Source: an uncultured Bacteroidota bacterium (GTDB taxonomy: Bacteria > Bacteroidota > Bacteroidia > Flavobacteriales > Flavobacteriaceae). From it: 62,884 nt of DNA. The position numbers and the translations under genes were made by a program. Every line of letters starts with the position of its first letter. Within the stretch, counting starts at the first letter, position 1. The notes beneath the pieces are model-generated. The model ran no database searches and had not been told where the DNA came from. It saw nothing but the letters and a program-made list of their open reading frames with translations. Of the stretch, positions 46,063-56,236 are shown in pieces. The DNA lies in assembly GCA_913062555.1 (NCBI GenBank), contig CAJXVU010000019.1, forward strand, positions 1-62,884. The letters are read 5' to 3'.

Positions 46063-46446
46063 TTAAACTCTTCTACGTTTTGGAGGTCTACATCCATTAT
46101 GTGGAGTTGGTGTTACATCAATAATTTCTGTAACTTCAATTCCTCCATTATGAATTGATCTAATAGCAGATTCTCTACCATTACCAGGTCCCTTAACATA
46201 CACTTTTACTTTTTTAAGACCAGCTTCTTTTGCTGCTCCTAAAGCATCCTCTGCCGCCAATTGAGCCGCGTAAGGTGTATTTTTCTTAGAACCTCTAAAT
46301 CCCATTTTACCAGCAGATGACCATGAAATTACGTCACCTTTTTTGTTGGTAAGAGAAATGATAATGTTATTGAAAGAAGCAGTTATATGTGCTTCTCCAG
46401 TAGATTCTACTATAACTTTACGTTTTTTAGTACTTGACTTTGCCAT
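46063..46446 (-). CDS. rpsK: 30S ribosomal protein S11
   Basis: A 127-residue protein of the platform of the small subunit. Blocks [37 protein letters not shown] and the end [11 protein letters not shown] are diagnostic. It is separated from rpsM by a 109-base spacer full of heptad repeats (46453-46545), unusual in an operon whose other gaps are mostly under 25 bases. Confidence 0.98.
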   Translation of the reverse strand: MAKSSTKKRKVIVESTGEAHITASFNNIIISLTNKKGDVISWSSAGKMGFRGSKKNTPYAAQLAAEDALGAAKEAGLKKVKVYVKGPGNGRESAIRSIHNGGIEVTEIIDVTPTPHNGCRPPKRRRV

Positions 46447-46452
46447 ATTTTT

Positions 46453-46545
46453 TAGTTTCTAGTTGCTAGTTTTTAGTTGTTAGAATCCTAAACTTTTACA
46501 TTTCAAACAGATTCGATCTAACTCTAATTACTAATGACTAATGTC
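46453..46545. repeat. Paired heptad-repeat arrays, inverted relative to each other
   Basis: The left array is TAGTTTC, TAGTTGC, TAGTTTT, TAGTTGT, TAGAATC (46453-46487). The right array is CTAATTA, CTAATGA, CTAATGT, CTAATTA (about 46518-46545). Read on the other strand, the right units carry TTAG cores, so the arrays form an inverted pair with a 7-base period around a 30-base centre. Together they fill most of the rpsM-rpsK spacer. Confidence 0.85.
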
Positions 46546-46555
46546 TAATTAATTA

Positions 46556-46930
46556 TTATTTAGTTACCTTTTTCTTATTAGCAACTGTTTTTCTTCTACC
46601 TTTTCTGGTTCTAGAGTTATTCTTAGTGCGTTGACCTCTCAATGGAAGCCCAGCTCTATGACGTATTCCTCTGTAACATCCAATATCCATTAATCGCTTA
46701 ATGTTTAATTGAGTTTCAGAGCGTAACTCTCCTTCTATAGTAAAAGTCCCAACCGCTTCACGAATGTTACTGACTTCTTCATCAGTCCAATCTGAAACTT
46801 TAGTACTTTCATCTACCTTAGCAGTAGCTAATATTTCTTTTGCTCTACTTCTACCTACTCCGTAGATATAAGTCAAAGAAATTATTCCTCTTTTCTGTTT
46901 TGGTATGTCTACACCTGCAATTCTAGCCAT
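46556..46930 (-). CDS. rpsM: 30S ribosomal protein S13
   Basis: A 124-residue head protein of the small subunit that contacts the P-site tRNA and the L5 bridge. The start [20 protein letters not shown], the helix-two-turn-helix region and the basic tail ([20 protein letters not shown]) are as expected. It begins 2 bases after rpmJ. Confidence 0.98.
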   Translation of the reverse strand: MARIAGVDIPKQKRGIISLTYIYGVGRSRAKEILATAKVDESTKVSDWTDEEVSNIREAVGTFTIEGELRSETQLNIKRLMDIGCYRGIRHRAGLPLRGQRTKNNSRTRKGRRKTVANKKKVTK

Positions 46931-46932
46931 AA

Positions 46933-47049
46933 TTAACCTTGTCTTTGTTTGAATCTAGGATTCTTTTTGTTGATTACGTAAAGTCTTCCTTTTCTACGCA
47001 CAATTTTACAATCTGCGCTTCTTTTTTTAACTGATGCTCTTACTTTCAT
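46933..47049 (-). CDS. rpmJ: 50S ribosomal protein L36
   Basis: A 38-residue protein. The minus strand from ATG at 47049 reads [14 protein letters not shown], then [15 protein letters not shown] and NPRFKQRQG, ending in TAA at 46933-46935. It is the zinc-free (C-minus) form: of the usual three Cys and one His ligands only Cys14 remains. It sits 4 bases after infA and 2 bases before rpsM, its standard place. Confidence 0.96.
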   Translation of the reverse strand: MKVRASVKKRSADCKIVRRKGRLYVINKKNPRFKQRQG

Positions 47050-47053
47050 CGTA

Positions 47054-47269
47054 TTAGTATCTATAAGTTATTCTCGCCTTAGATAAATCATAAGGACTCA
47101 TTTCTAATTTTACTTTGTCTCCTGGTAACAACTTGATATAATGCATACGCATTTTTCCAGAAATATGTGCAGTCACAATGTGACCATTCTCTAATTCAAC
47201 ACGAAACATAGCATTTGATAATGCTTCTATAATTGTTCCGTCTTGTTCTATTGCTGCTTGTTTTGCCAT
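47054..47269 (-). CDS. infA: Translation initiation factor IF-1
   Basis: A 71-residue single OB-fold protein that occupies the ribosomal A site during initiation. [20 protein letters not shown], the core [19 protein letters not shown] and the end [11 protein letters not shown] match the family. It lies between secY and rpmJ, as in most bacteria. Confidence 0.98.
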   Translation of the reverse strand: MAKQAAIEQDGTIIEALSNAMFRVELENGHIVTAHISGKMRMHYIKLLPGDKVKLEMSPYDLSKARITYRY

Positions 47270-47280
47270 TGTATAATATA

Positions 47281-48633
47281 TTAAGCAATTGCCTTTCTAT
47301 TTTTACCTGTCTTCATCAAGCCATCATAGTGTTTATTCAACAAGTATGAATTTACCTGCTGCATTGTATCGATTGCAACTCCAACCATAATTAATAATGA
47401 GGTACCACCGAAAAATAATGCCCATCCCTGTTGTACATTCATTAATTGAACAATAAAGGCAGGGAACACTGCAATTAATGCTAAAAATATAGAACCTGGT
47501 AATGTAATTTGCGACATTACTTTGTCTAAATATTCAGAGGTTTCTGATCCTGGACGTATGCCGGGTATAAATCCACCACTACGTTTCAAATCATCTGCCA
47601 TTTTGTTTGTTGGTACTGTAATTGCCGTATAAAAATAAGTAAACACTATAATTAATAAGGCAAATGTAACATTGTACCACAACCCGAACATATTATTTCC
47701 AAAATTTATTTGCAACCATTGGCCTACTCCTGAATCTTTCATAAAATCCATTCCTCCAATTAGTCCAGGAACAAACATAATCGCTTGCGCAAAGATAATT
47801 GGCATAACACCAGATGCATTCAGCTTTAAAGGAATATATTGTCTTGATCCAAATACATTCTTTTCATAGCCACCAGACGCAGTACGTCTAGCATACTGAA
47901 CAGCAATTTTTCTAACTGCCATAACTAACATTATAGAAGCCATAATAATTAGCATCCAAATAACTAGTTCAATTAATATCATAATTAAACCACCATTTGA
48001 TTCAGTTACCCTTGCAGCATATTCTTGAACAAATGAAACTGGAAGATTAGCAATAATACCAACCATAATTAATAATGAAATACCATTACCAATACCTTTG
48101 TCGGTTATTTTTTCTCCTAACCACATCGCAAATACACAGCCTGTAATCAAAATTATAATAGATGAAAAATAAAATAATCCACCTTGTCCTAATAAAAATG
48201 CTGATTGCGGAATCCCTAAACTAGGCAAACTTACTAAATAACCCGGAGCTTGAACCATACAAATTGCAATGGTTAACCAACGTGTAATTTGCGTAATTTT
48301 CTTTTGCCCACTAGCGCCTTCTTTTTGCAGTTTTTGTAAATAAGGAATTGCTATTCCCATTAACTGTACAACAATTGAAGCCGATATATACGGCATAATA
48401 CCTAAGGCAAATACTGAAGCATTAGCGAAGGCACCACCTGTAAACGCATTTAACAATCCTAAGAGTCCTTGTTCGGTGTTATCACCTAACGCTCCTAATT
48501 GACTTGCATCAATACCTGGAAGTACAACTTGTGCTCCAAAACGATATACTAAAAGCAAACCTAATGTAAGTAAGATTCTATCTTTCAGTTCCGTAATTTT
48601 CCAAACATTTTTTAAAGTTTCTATAATTTTCAT
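47281..48633 (-). CDS. secY: Preprotein translocase subunit SecY
   Basis: A 450-residue inner-membrane channel with ten transmembrane helices that forms the core of the Sec translocon with SecE and SecG. Family segments include [16 protein letters not shown] (helix 2), the [14 protein letters not shown] helix and [12 protein letters not shown] before helix 8. It exports the many signal-peptide proteins of this window. It follows rplO by 19 bases in the spc operon. Confidence 0.98.
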   Translation of the reverse strand: MKIIETLKNVWKITELKDRILLTLGLLLVYRFGAQVVLPGIDASQLGALGDNTEQGLLGLLNAFTGGAFANASVFALGIMPYISASIVVQLMGIAIPYLQKLQKEGASGQKKITQITRWLTIAICMVQAPGYLVSLPSLGIPQSAFLLGQGGLFYFSSIIILITGCVFAMWLGEKITDKGIGNGISLLIMVGIIANLPVSFVQEYAARVTESNGGLIMILIELVIWMLIIMASIMLVMAVRKIAVQYARRTASGGYEKNVFGSRQYIPLKLNASGVMPIIFAQAIMFVPGLIGGMDFMKDSGVGQWLQINFGNNMFGLWYNVTFALLIIVFTYFYTAITVPTNKMADDLKRSGGFIPGIRPGSETSEYLDKVMSQITLPGSIFLALIAVFPAFIVQLMNVQQGWALFFGGTSLLIMVGVAIDTMQQVNSYLLNKHYDGLMKTGKNRKAIA

Positions 48634-48652
48634 TGTCTAGTTGGGTCTTTTT

Positions 48653-49105
48653 TTATAAAGTTACAGCTTCTCCTCCTGCCGCTTCAATAGCAGCCTTTGC
48701 TGAAGCAGTAAATTTATGAGCAGATACTTTTAATTTAGTTGTTAATTCACCTCTTCCTAATATTTTAACCAGCTCATTTTTGCCAGCTAAACCAAAAGCG
48801 ATAATTGTATCCAAATCTACGATATCTTTTACTTTCTTATCTTCAACCATTTGTTGTAAAGTATCCAAGTTAATTCCTTGGTATTCTTTACGGTTAATGT
48901 TAGTAAAACCAAACTTAGGTACACGTCTTTGAAGTGGCATTTGCCCACCTTCAAAACCAATTTTTCTAGAATAACCAGAACGAGATTTCGCTCCTTTGTG
49001 ACCCCTTGTTGCGGTTCCACCTTTTCCAGATCCTTGACCTCTACCTATACGTTTGCTATTATTTCTAACTGAACCTTCTGCAGGTTTTAAATTACTTAAA
49101 TCCAT
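48653..49105 (-). CDS. rplO: 50S ribosomal protein L15
   Basis: A 150-residue late-assembly protein. The glycine- and arginine-rich N-terminal half (RIGRGQGSGKGGTATRGHKG) and the end block (LTTKLKVSAHKFTASAKAAI) are typical. It is placed between rpmD and secY. Confidence 0.98.
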   Translation of the reverse strand: MDLSNLKPAEGSVRNNSKRIGRGQGSGKGGTATRGHKGAKSRSGYSRKIGFEGGQMPLQRRVPKFGFTNINRKEYQGINLDTLQQMVEDKKVKDIVDLDTIIAFGLAGKNELVKILGRGELTTKLKVSAHKFTASAKAAIEAAGGEAVTL

Positions 49106-49119
49106 TTTTCAGTTTTATT

Positions 49120-49299
49120 TTAAGCTTCCTCTACAGAAACTAAATGTTTAACTTTATTAACCATACCAAGGATATTTGGAGTGGCGTCATGTTCTACAGT
49201 TTGACCAATCTTTTTTAAGCCAAGAGATTCTAATGTTCTCTTTTGTCTCAACGATCGATTAATCGCACTTTTTTGTTTTGTTACTTTGATCTTAGCCAT
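49120..49299 (-). CDS. rpmD: 50S ribosomal protein L30
   Basis: A 59-residue protein. From ATG at 49299 the minus strand reads MAKIKVTKQKSAINRSLRQK, then RTLESLGLKKIGQTVEHDA, and ends in KHLVSVEEA with TAA at 49120-49122. It lies 11 bases after rpsE and 14 bases before rplO, the canonical place for L30. Confidence 0.96.
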   Translation of the reverse strand: MAKIKVTKQKSAINRSLRQKRTLESLGLKKIGQTVEHDATPNILGMVNKVKHLVSVEEA

Positions 49300-49310
49300 C
49301 TTATCTTTAA

Positions 49311-49835
49311 TTATCCGTTAAAAACTTTTTCTAGAGACACTCCTCTATTTTTAGCTATAGTTCTAGCATCTCTTAGTTGTAATAAAGCATCAAAAGTTGC
49401 TTTCACCACATTGTGAGGGTTTGAGGAACCTTGAGATTTAGAAAGTACATCATGTACTCCTACTGCTTCAAGAACTGTTCTTACAGCTCCACCAGCAATT
49501 ACCCCTGTACCAGGAGCTGCAGGAATAATGTTTACTCTAGCACCACCATATTTTCCTTTTTGCTCGTGAGGTAAAGTTCCTTTAATAAGTGGAATACGAA
49601 CTAGGTTTTTCTTAGCATCTTCAATAGCCTTTGCAATTGCACTTGCTACATCTTTAGATTTTCCTAAACCATGTCCTACAACACCAGCTTCATCTCCAAT
49701 CACAACGATTGCCGAGAAACCAAATGCTCTACCACCTTTTGTTACTTTAGTAACTCTTTGTACACCAACTAAACGATCTTTAAGATCTAACCCACTTGGT
49801 TTTACTAACTCTGCGCTTTTGTATTTTTGATACAT
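49311..49835 (-). CDS. rpsE: 30S ribosomal protein S5
   Basis: A 174-residue protein involved in decoding fidelity. It has the N-terminal double-stranded-RNA-binding fold ([20 protein letters not shown]) and the C-terminal block ([20 protein letters not shown]). The N-terminal [14 protein letters not shown] extension is usual in flavobacteria. It follows rplR by 6 bases. Confidence 0.98.
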   Translation of the reverse strand: MYQKYKSAELVKPSGLDLKDRLVGVQRVTKVTKGGRAFGFSAIVVIGDEAGVVGHGLGKSKDVASAIAKAIEDAKKNLVRIPLIKGTLPHEQKGKYGGARVNIIPAAPGTGVIAGGAVRTVLEAVGVHDVLSKSQGSSNPHNVVKATFDALLQLRDARTIAKNRGVSLEKVFNG

Positions 49836-49841
49836 AATTTC

Positions 49842-50198
49842 TTAGAATTTAAGTCCTGCTTCTCTAGCTCCTTCGGCTAATGATTTTACTCTACCGTGGT
49901 ATAAATACCCACCTCTATCAAAAGAGATTGTTTCTACACCTGCTTTTAAAGCTTTTTCTGCAACAGACTTACCTACCAAAGCAGCTATTTCTATCTTAGT
50001 TCCTTTAGCAGAATTAACATCGTTATCTCTTGATGATGCTGCACTGATTGTTTCACCAGTTACGTCATCAACTATTTGAGCATAAATTTCTTTATTACTT
50101 CTAAAAACAGATAATCTTGGTTTAGTTTCAGTACCTGAAACTATTTTACGAATTCTGTTCTTTATCCTTTGTCTTCTATCGTTCTTTGATAATGCCAT
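49842..50198 (-). CDS. rplR: 50S ribosomal protein L18
   Basis: A 118-residue 5S rRNA-binding protein. Visible blocks are the basic start ([19 protein letters not shown]), [18 protein letters not shown] and the end [20 protein letters not shown]. It lies 10 bases after rplF. Confidence 0.98.
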   Translation of the reverse strand: MALSKNDRRQRIKNRIRKIVSGTETKPRLSVFRSNKEIYAQIVDDVTGETISAASSRDNDVNSAKGTKIEIAALVGKSVAEKALKAGVETISFDRGGYLYHGRVKSLAEGAREAGLKF

Positions 50199-50208
50199 AA
50201 TTCTCTTA

Positions 50209-50751
50209 TTAAGCTGATTTACCTGCTTTTCTTCTTATTTCTTCACCAACAAACTTAACTCCTTTTCCTTTGTAAGGCTCTGGTGGTCTAAAACCACGAA
50301 TCTTAGCCGCTACTTGTCCGACAAGTTGCTTATCGTGAGAAGTTAATTTAATGATAGGATTCTTTCCTTTTTCCGATATTGTTTCAACTTTAACTTCAGG
50401 AGCTATATTTAAAACAATATTATGTGAAAATCCTAAAGCTAAATCTAGTTTCTGACCTTGATTACTAGCTCTATATCCTACACCTACCAATTCTAATTCT
50501 TTAGTCCATCCTTTAGTAACACCATCAATCATATTACTGATTAATGCTCTAAATAGACCATGCTTAGATTTTTGATCCTTTGTTTCAGCAGAACGTTCAA
50601 CTAAAACCTTTCCTTCTTCAACTTTAACAGATACAGTGACAAAATCTTGAGATAACTCTCCAAGTTTTCCTTTTACTGTAACTATGTTTTCGTTGATATC
50701 AACTGTAACTCCTTCTGGAATTGTTACTGGGTTATTACCTATTCTTGACAT
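50209..50751 (-). CDS. rplF: 50S ribosomal protein L6
   Basis: A 180-residue protein with two tandem L6 folds near the factor-binding site. [19 protein letters not shown], the central [12 protein letters not shown] and the conserved end [13 protein letters not shown] identify it. It lies 17 bases after rpsH. Confidence 0.98.
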   Translation of the reverse strand: MSRIGNNPVTIPEGVTVDINENIVTVKGKLGELSQDFVTVSVKVEEGKVLVERSAETKDQKSKHGLFRALISNMIDGVTKGWTKELELVGVGYRASNQGQKLDLALGFSHNIVLNIAPEVKVETISEKGKNPIIKLTSHDKQLVGQVAAKIRGFRPPEPYKGKGVKFVGEEIRRKAGKSA

Positions 50752-50768
50752 TTCTTACTTGTCTTTTA

Positions 50769-51167
50769 TTAGTAAACGTAACACAATACTTCCCCACCTA
50801 CATTCTCTCTTTGAGCTTGTTTACCAGTCATTACTCCATGAGAAGTAGAAATTATGGCAATACCAAGACCATTAAGGATTCTAGGTAGTTCTTTTGAACT
50901 TGCGTACTTACGTAAACCTGGTTTACTTATTCTTTGGATTTTCTTAATTACAGACTCTTTGGTATCTTGAGTGTACTTCAGGGCAATTTTAATTGTCCCT
51001 TGTACTGAAGAATCATCGAATTTGTAACTTAAAATATATCCTTGATCGAATAATATTTTTGTGATTTCTTTCTTTAGGTTAGATGCTGGAATTTCCACAA
51101 CTCTATGGTTGGCTCTCACAGCATTTCTAACTCTAGTAAGGTAATCCGCTATTGGATCTGTATACAT
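50769..51167 (-). CDS. rpsH: 30S ribosomal protein S8
   Basis: A 132-residue 16S rRNA-binding protein. DPIADYLTRVRNAVRANHR and the end block (GLGIAIISTSHGVMTGKQA) are diagnostic. In E. coli S8 represses the spc operon by binding near rplE. Here a 67-base spacer lies before rpsH and can fold into a bulged hairpin (GGTT..CGAA at 51188-51197 with TTCGAACC at 51209-51216), which could have a similar or processing role (inference). Confidence 0.98.
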   Translation of the reverse strand: MYTDPIADYLTRVRNAVRANHRVVEIPASNLKKEITKILFDQGYILSYKFDDSSVQGTIKIALKYTQDTKESVIKKIQRISKPGLRKYASSKELPRILNGLGIAIISTSHGVMTGKQAQRENVGGEVLCYVY

Positions 51168-51234
51168 ATGTATTCATTTGCGATTCTGGTTTTCGAAAAA
51201 ACGATTTCTTCGAACCTAAAATCAATTTATAATT

Positions 51235-51504
51235 TTACCAACTTGCTTTTCTAACACCAGGTATTAACCCATTATTAGCCATTTCTCTAAACATAACACG
51301 AGAAACACCAAAGGTACGCATGTAACCTTTTGGTCTTCCTGTTAATTTACATCTGTTATGCATACGAACTGGAGAAGCATTTTTAGGCAACTTTTGTAAT
51401 GCTTCGTAATCTCCAGCTTCTTTCAAAGCCTTTCTTTTCTCTGCATATTTCGCTACTGTTTTAGCTCTTTTCACCTCGCGGGCTTTCATTGATTCTTTAG
51501 CCAT
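51235..51504 (-). CDS. rpsN: 30S ribosomal protein S14
   Basis: An 89-residue, zinc-free form of S14: the short N-terminal extension ([20 protein letters not shown]) is present and the four-cysteine cluster of the short form is absent, with a single Cys in [11 protein letters not shown]. The end [18 protein letters not shown] is standard. It lies 3 bases after rplE. Confidence 0.98.
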   Translation of the reverse strand: MAKESMKAREVKRAKTVAKYAEKRKALKEAGDYEALQKLPKNASPVRMHNRCKLTGRPKGYMRTFGVSRVMFREMANNGLIPGVRKASW

Positions 51505-51507
51505 AAC

Positions 51508-52059
51508 TTAGTTCTTTTTAAAAGGTAACCCTAATTCTGTTAATAATGATTTTGCTTCTTTATCGGTATCGGCAGTAGTTACAAAAGTAATATCCATACC
51601 AGTAATTTTATTTACTTTATCGATATCAATTTCCGGAAAAATAATTTGTTCCGTAATTCCTAAACTGTAATTACCTCTACCGTCAAATCCTGTAGCTTTT
51701 ATACCATTAAAATCTCTTACACGTGGTAAAGAAGATGTTACTAAACGATCTAAAAACTCATACATTTGCTCACCTCTTAAAGTAACTTTAGCACCAATTG
51801 GCATGCCTTTACGCAATTTAAATGATGCAACATCCTTTTTAGATATTGTAGCAATAGCTTTTTGTCCTGATATTTTAGTCATCTCGTCTAAAGCATAGTC
51901 GATCAACTTTTTGTCTGCAACTGCTCCTCCAACTCCCCTTGATAATACTATCTTAGTTAGTTTAGGAACTTCCATTACATTTTTATATCCGAACTCTTCT
52001 GTAAGAGCAGAAACAACCTTGTCGTTGTACTCTTGTTTTAATCTTGAAATATAAGCCAT
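51508..52059 (-). CDS. rplE: 50S ribosomal protein L5
   Basis: A 183-residue 5S rRNA-binding protein. [20 protein letters not shown], the [12 protein letters not shown] block and [20 protein letters not shown] are characteristic. It is 5 bases after rplX. Confidence 0.98.
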   Translation of the reverse strand: MAYISRLKQEYNDKVVSALTEEFGYKNVMEVPKLTKIVLSRGVGGAVADKKLIDYALDEMTKISGQKAIATISKKDVASFKLRKGMPIGAKVTLRGEQMYEFLDRLVTSSLPRVRDFNGIKATGFDGRGNYSLGITEQIIFPEIDIDKVNKITGMDITFVTTADTDKEAKSLLTELGLPFKKN

Positions 52060-52064
52060 AACTT

Positions 52065-52376
52065 TTATATTACTTCATTAGATTTTATAGCAAATCTCAC
52101 TTTCTTATCGCCTTCCATTCTATATCCAACTCTTGTTAGTTCTCCCTTAGAAGTTAACAATGATAAGTTAGATATTTGAATAGCTGCTTCCTTTTCTACG
52201 ATTCCTCCTTGCGGATTTTGAGCATTAGGTTTCATATGTTTTTTCACCATATTCACACCCTCTACAATCGCCTTATTCTTCTCAGAGAATACTTTAACAA
52301 CCTTACCTTCAGAACCTTTATGGTCTCCAGCAATAACTTTTACGGTATCTCCTGATTTTATTTTAAGCTTTCCCAT
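52065..52376 (-). CDS. rplX: 50S ribosomal protein L24
   Basis: A 103-residue assembly-initiator protein with a KOW motif ([20 protein letters not shown]). The ATG at 52376 ([10 protein letters not shown]) is preferred over the one at 52391, which overlaps the rplN stop codon as TAATG and adds five residues not typical of the family. Translational coupling to rplN remains possible through that overlap. Confidence 0.95.
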   Translation of the reverse strand: MGKLKIKSGDTVKVIAGDHKGSEGKVVKVFSEKNKAIVEGVNMVKKHMKPNAQNPQGGIVEKEAAIQISNLSLLTSKGELTRVGYRMEGDKKVRFAIKSNEVI

Positions 52377-52390
52377 CTTAATATTTTGCA

Positions 52391-52759
52391 TTAAAGCACC
52401 TCTGGTGCTAATGATACAATTTTCATGAATTGTTTATCACGAAGTTCTCTAGCTACAGGTCCAAATACACGTGTACCTCTCATTTCTCCAGTTGGATTTA
52501 AAAGGACACAGGCGTTATCATCAAATCTGATGTATGAGCCATCTGGTCGTCTAACTTCTTTCACAGTACGAATAACTACTGCCGTAGAAACAGCTCCCTT
52601 TTTAATACTTCCATTAGGAGTTGCATCTTTTATAGTAACAACAATTTTGTCACCAACAGAAGCATATCTTCTTTTTGTACCACCTAAAACTCGGATAGTT
52701 AAAACTTCCTTTGCTCCAGTGTTATCAGCTACTTTTAATCTTGATTCTTGTTGTACCAT
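52391..52759 (-). CDS. rplN: 50S ribosomal protein L14
   Basis: A 122-residue protein at the subunit interface. [39 protein letters not shown] and [13 protein letters not shown] are diagnostic. It lies 2 bases after rpsQ. Confidence 0.98.
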   Translation of the reverse strand: MVQQESRLKVADNTGAKEVLTIRVLGGTKRRYASVGDKIVVTIKDATPNGSIKKGAVSTAVVIRTVKEVRRPDGSYIRFDDNACVLLNPTGEMRGTRVFGPVARELRDKQFMKIVSLAPEVL

Positions 52760-52761
52760 AA

Positions 52762-53019
52762 TTACTTAGCTCTTTCAATTATTTCTACTAATCTCCAACA
52801 TTTAGATTTACTTAAAGGTCGTGTTTCCATGATCTTTACTGTATCTCCAATGTTACAGTCGTTTGTTTCGTCGTGTGCAACGTATTTTTTCGTTTTCAAC
52901 ACGAACTTACCGTACATAGGGTGTTTTACCTTTTTTACTTCAGCAACCACAATTGATTTCTGCATTTTGTTACTAGTAACAACACCTATACGTTCTTTTC
53001 TTAAGTTTCTTTTTTCCAT
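52762..53019 (-). CDS. rpsQ: 30S ribosomal protein S17
   Basis: An 85-residue OB-fold 16S rRNA-binding protein. The start [20 protein letters not shown] and the end [20 protein letters not shown] match the family. It lies 17 bases after rpmC. Confidence 0.98.
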   Translation of the reverse strand: MEKRNLRKERIGVVTSNKMQKSIVVAEVKKVKHPMYGKFVLKTKKYVAHDETNDCNIGDTVKIMETRPLSKSKCWRLVEIIERAK

Positions 53020-53036
53020 CTTTCAGCAGAATACAA

Positions 53037-53228
53037 TTATTGTACTTCTCTTTTAGTTAACTCTGTTGCAATTCTAGCTACACTTCTTCTTACAGCGCGT
53101 AACTGAATTGGATTTTCAAGAGGGCTTAATGCATGAGCCATATTAAGGTCAGCATAACTCTTTTTAGTTTCACCAAGTTTCTCTTGTAACTCAGCTGTAG
53201 ACAGTTCTTTAATTTCTGATTGTTTCAT
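53037..53228 (-). CDS. rpmC: 50S ribosomal protein L29
   Basis: A 63-residue two-helix protein near the exit tunnel. MKQSEIKELSTAELQEKLGE and LENPIQLRAVRRSVARI are typical. It lies 12 bases after rplP. Confidence 0.97.
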   Translation of the reverse strand: MKQSEIKELSTAELQEKLGETKKSYADLNMAHALSPLENPIQLRAVRRSVARIATELTKREVQ

Positions 53229-53240
53229 AATATCAATAAA

Positions 53241-53660
53241 TTAAGCTTCAAAATCTCTAGCGATAATAAACTTAGTTTTAACTGGTAGTTTTTGTGCTGC
53301 TAAACGTAATGCTTCTTTTGCAACGTCCATAGGCACTCCACCTACTTCAAATAAAACTCTTCCTGGTTTAACAACAGCTGCCCAATACTCAACAGCACCT
53401 TTACCTTTACCCATACGTACTTCAAGAGGCTTTTTTGTAATAGGCTTGTCTGGAAATATTTTAATCCATAATTGCCCTTCTCTTTTCATGTGACGTGTAG
53501 CAGCAATACGCGCGGCCTCAATTTGACGTGAAGTTATAAACTTCGAGTCTAACGATTTTATACCAAACATTCCGTTAGAAAGTAGATGCCCTCTTCCAGA
53601 GTTCCCTTTCATGCGCCCTTTTTGTTGCTTACGAAATTTTGTTCTTTTTGGTTGTAACAT
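53241..53660 (-). CDS. rplP: 50S ribosomal protein L16
   Basis: A 139-residue protein close to the A site. [20 protein letters not shown], the [18 protein letters not shown] block and the [13 protein letters not shown] segment identify it. It lies 19 bases after rpsC. Confidence 0.98.
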   Translation of the reverse strand: MLQPKRTKFRKQQKGRMKGNSGRGHLLSNGMFGIKSLDSKFITSRQIEAARIAATRHMKREGQLWIKIFPDKPITKKPLEVRMGKGKGAVEYWAAVVKPGRVLFEVGGVPMDVAKEALRLAAQKLPVKTKFIIARDFEA

Positions 53661-53679
53661 TTTTCTTTAATTTAAAAAA

Positions 53680-54396
53680 TTACTTTCTACGACGAGATTG
53701 ATTCTTATTTCCACCACGTCCACCTTTTCCTTGCTTCTTAGATAAACCAACAAGAGGAGAAAGTTCTCTTTTACCATATACTTCACCTTTCATGATCCAT
53801 ACTTTAATACCCAATCTACCATAAGTAGTATGCGCTTCAACTAAAGCATAATCAATATCGGCTCTAAATGTAGATAAAGGAATACGTCCATCTTTAAAGT
53901 GTTCGCTACGTGCCATTTCAGCACCATTTAAACGTCCACTAATTTGAATTTTAATCCCCTCCGCATTCATACGCATTGCAGCCTGAATAGCCATCTTGAT
54001 TGCACGTTTGTATGAGATACGGTTTTCAATTTGGCGAGCAACACTTGATGCTACCAAATATCCATCCAACTCAGGTCTTTTAATTTCAAAGATGTTTAAC
54101 TGAACTTCTTTACCTGTAATCTTTTTAAGCTCTTCCTTCAACTTGTCTACCTCTTGACCGCCTTTACCAATAATGATACCTGGACGAGCCGTAGTGATAG
54201 TAACGGTTACAAGTTTAAGAGTTCTTTCGATGATTACTCTCGACACACTAGCTTTTGATAAACGAGCGTAGATATACTTTCTGATTTTATCATCCTCAGC
54301 AAGCTTATCTCCATAATCATTACCTCCGTACCAGTTAGATTCCCATCCTCTGATTATACCAAGGCGATTTCCTATTGGATTTGTCTTTTGTCCCAT
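53680..54396 (-). CDS. rpsC: 30S ribosomal protein S3
   Basis: A 238-residue protein at the mRNA entry channel. The N-terminal start [20 protein letters not shown], the KH RNA-binding motif ([20 protein letters not shown]) and the C-terminal [16 protein letters not shown] are present. The tail is rich in Gly, Lys and Arg. It lies 3 bases after rplV. Confidence 0.98.
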   Translation of the reverse strand: MGQKTNPIGNRLGIIRGWESNWYGGNDYGDKLAEDDKIRKYIYARLSKASVSRVIIERTLKLVTVTITTARPGIIIGKGGQEVDKLKEELKKITGKEVQLNIFEIKRPELDGYLVASSVARQIENRISYKRAIKMAIQAAMRMNAEGIKIQISGRLNGAEMARSEHFKDGRIPLSTFRADIDYALVEAHTTYGRLGIKVWIMKGEVYGKRELSPLVGLSKKQGKGGRGGNKNQSRRRK

Positions 54397-54399
54397 TTA

Positions 54400-54810
54400 T
54401 TAATTGCTTTGTGTGTTATTGTTAGCTCCAAGCACGAGTGTTACGTGATTAGATCTTTTTCTAATTCTATGCGCACGACCTTGAGGTGCTGGACGTAATC
54501 TTTTTAACATAGATCCACCATCAACTCTAATCTCTTTTACAAATAATTCAGCTTCTTCAATATCAGCATCTTCATTTTTAGATTGCCAGTTTGCAACTGC
54601 AGACAATAACAATTTCTCTAAACGTCGTGATGCTTCTTTTGGACTGAATCTCAAAATATTAAGTGCCTTTTCTACCTTTTCGCCTCTTACTAAATCGGCT
54701 ACTAAGCGCATTTTTCTTGGTGACGTAGGACAGTTATTAAGCTTTGCAAAAGCAACTTGCTTTTTTCCTGCCTTAATAGCGTCTGCCATTTGTTTTTTAC
54801 GACTTCCCAT
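54400..54810 (-). CDS. rplV: 50S ribosomal protein L22
   Basis: A 136-residue protein whose beta-hairpin lines the exit tunnel. The family core [20 protein letters not shown] and the hairpin end [17 protein letters not shown] are seen. The N-terminal [18 protein letters not shown] extension is typical of Bacteroidota. It lies 5 bases after rpsS. Confidence 0.98.
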   Translation of the reverse strand: MGSRKKQMADAIKAGKKQVAFAKLNNCPTSPRKMRLVADLVRGEKVEKALNILRFSPKEASRRLEKLLLSAVANWQSKNEDADIEEAELFVKEIRVDGGSMLKRLRPAPQGRAHRIRKRSNHVTLVLGANNNTQSN

Positions 54811-54815
54811 AGCTC

Positions 54816-55094
54816 TTATCTTTTACCTTTATTTTTAGCACCTGCATGACCTCTAAATGATCTTGTCGGTGAAAATTCTCCTAGTTTATGACCTACCATG
54901 TTTTCAGTTACGTAAACTGGTACAAATTGACGGCCATTGTGTACTGCTATTGTTTGTCCAACAAAATCCGGAGTAATCATACTTGCTCTAGACCAAGTTT
55001 TAATTACTGTCTTTTTGTTATTCTCTACATTAGTAGCCACTTTCTTTTCTAACTTATAATGAACGTAAGGTCCTTTTTTTAATGATCTTGCCAT
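54816..55094 (-). CDS. rpsS: 30S ribosomal protein S19
   Basis: A 92-residue head protein. [38 protein letters not shown] and [16 protein letters not shown] are diagnostic. It lies 6 bases after rplB. Confidence 0.98.
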   Translation of the reverse strand: MARSLKKGPYVHYKLEKKVATNVENNKKTVIKTWSRASMITPDFVGQTIAVHNGRQFVPVYVTENMVGHKLGEFSPTRSFRGHAGAKNKGKR

Positions 55095-55100
55095 GATTTA

Positions 55101-55928
55101 TTATTTCTTTCTACGTTCTACAATATATTTATTACTTGCCTTTGTTTTAGAACGAGTTCTGAATCCTTTAGCAGGAATACCGTTTCTAGAACGTGGATGA
55201 CCACCAGAAGACTTTCCTTCACCACCACCCATTGGATGATCGACTGGATTCATAACTACTGGTCTAGTACGTGGACGTCTTCCTAACCATCTACTTCTAC
55301 CTGCTTTACCAGATACTAGTAATTGATGATCTGAGTTAGACACAACTCCTATCGTTGCTAAACAATTTGCAAGAATTAATCTTGTTTCACCTGATGGTAA
55401 TTTAACTGTAGCAAATTTACCGTCTCTCGCCATTAATTGAGCAAAAGCACCAGCACTACGCGCCATAACAGCACCTTGACCTGGTCGTAATTCAATACAA
55501 GAAATAATTGTTCCTAGTGGAATTTGGCTTAATGGCATTGCATTTCCAATTTCTGGAGCTACATCGCTATCACCAGATACTACCGTTTGCCCAACCTGAA
55601 GTCCATTTTGAGCAATGATGTATCTTTTTTCACCATCTTGATAATTAAGTAATGCGATAAACGCAGTTCTGTTTGGATCATACTCAATAGATTTAACTTC
55701 GGCAGGAATTCCTGCTCTGTCTCTTTTAAAATCTATAATACGATACCTTTTCTTATGACCTCCACCTAAATAGCGCATGGTCATTTTTCCTTGACTGTTT
55801 CTACCACCTGAACGTTTTTTCGGAGTTAATAAACTTTTCTCCGGCTTATCAGTAGTAATGGCGTCAAATCCGTTTACTACTCTAAATCGCTGTCCTGGTG
55901 TGATTGGTTTTAATTTTCTTACTGACAT
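55101..55928 (-). CDS. rplB: 50S ribosomal protein L2
   Basis: A 275-residue protein needed for subunit association and the peptidyl transferase centre. [20 protein letters not shown], the [20 protein letters not shown] block and the signature [20 protein letters not shown], which carries the functional histidine, are present. It lies 10 bases after rplW. Confidence 0.98.
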   Translation of the reverse strand: MSVRKLKPITPGQRFRVVNGFDAITTDKPEKSLLTPKKRSGGRNSQGKMTMRYLGGGHKKRYRIIDFKRDRAGIPAEVKSIEYDPNRTAFIALLNYQDGEKRYIIAQNGLQVGQTVVSGDSDVAPEIGNAMPLSQIPLGTIISCIELRPGQGAVMARSAGAFAQLMARDGKFATVKLPSGETRLILANCLATIGVVSNSDHQLLVSGKAGRSRWLGRRPRTRPVVMNPVDHPMGGGEGKSSGGHPRSRNGIPAKGFRTRSKTKASNKYIVERRKK

Positions 55929-55938
55929 TTTCGTCTAA

Positions 55939-56229
55939 TTACATGTTAGCGTATAAATCAATTGATTCACCTTCCGCCAGTTGTACAATCGCTTTTTTAA
56001 CAGCATTTGTTTTACCAACTTGAATTCCCGTCTTTGTATGACGTGTTTTTCTATCTGGACGGACATTAATAGTTCGAACTTTAGCAACAGAAACTCCATA
56101 AGCAGCTTCCACTGCTTTTTTGATTTCTACCTTGTTCGCCTTTGTATTCACTTGAAAGCTATAACGATTGTTTAATTCACTATCGTTAGTTGCCTTTTCT
56201 GTGATTATCGGTTTAATTAAGATATTCAT
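55939..56229 (-). CDS. rplW: 50S ribosomal protein L23
   Basis: A 96-residue protein at the tunnel exit that docks trigger factor and SRP. The start IKPIITEKATNDSELNNRYS and the block VEIKKAVEAAYGVSVAKVRT are typical. It lies 7 bases after rplD. Confidence 0.98.
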   Translation of the reverse strand: MNILIKPIITEKATNDSELNNRYSFQVNTKANKVEIKKAVEAAYGVSVAKVRTINVRPDRKTRHTKTGIQVGKTNAVKKAIVQLAEGESIDLYANM

Positions 56230-56236
56230 GGTTTTC

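Noticed and set aside
51188..51216. Hairpin between rpsN and rpsH as a terminator
   Set aside because: The stem is bulged and has no T-run after it; it is mentioned only as a possible control or processing structure.
52425..53056. Open frames of over 100 residues antisense to rplN and rpsQ
   Set aside because: They overlap essential ribosomal genes on the opposite strand and show no recognisable domain.
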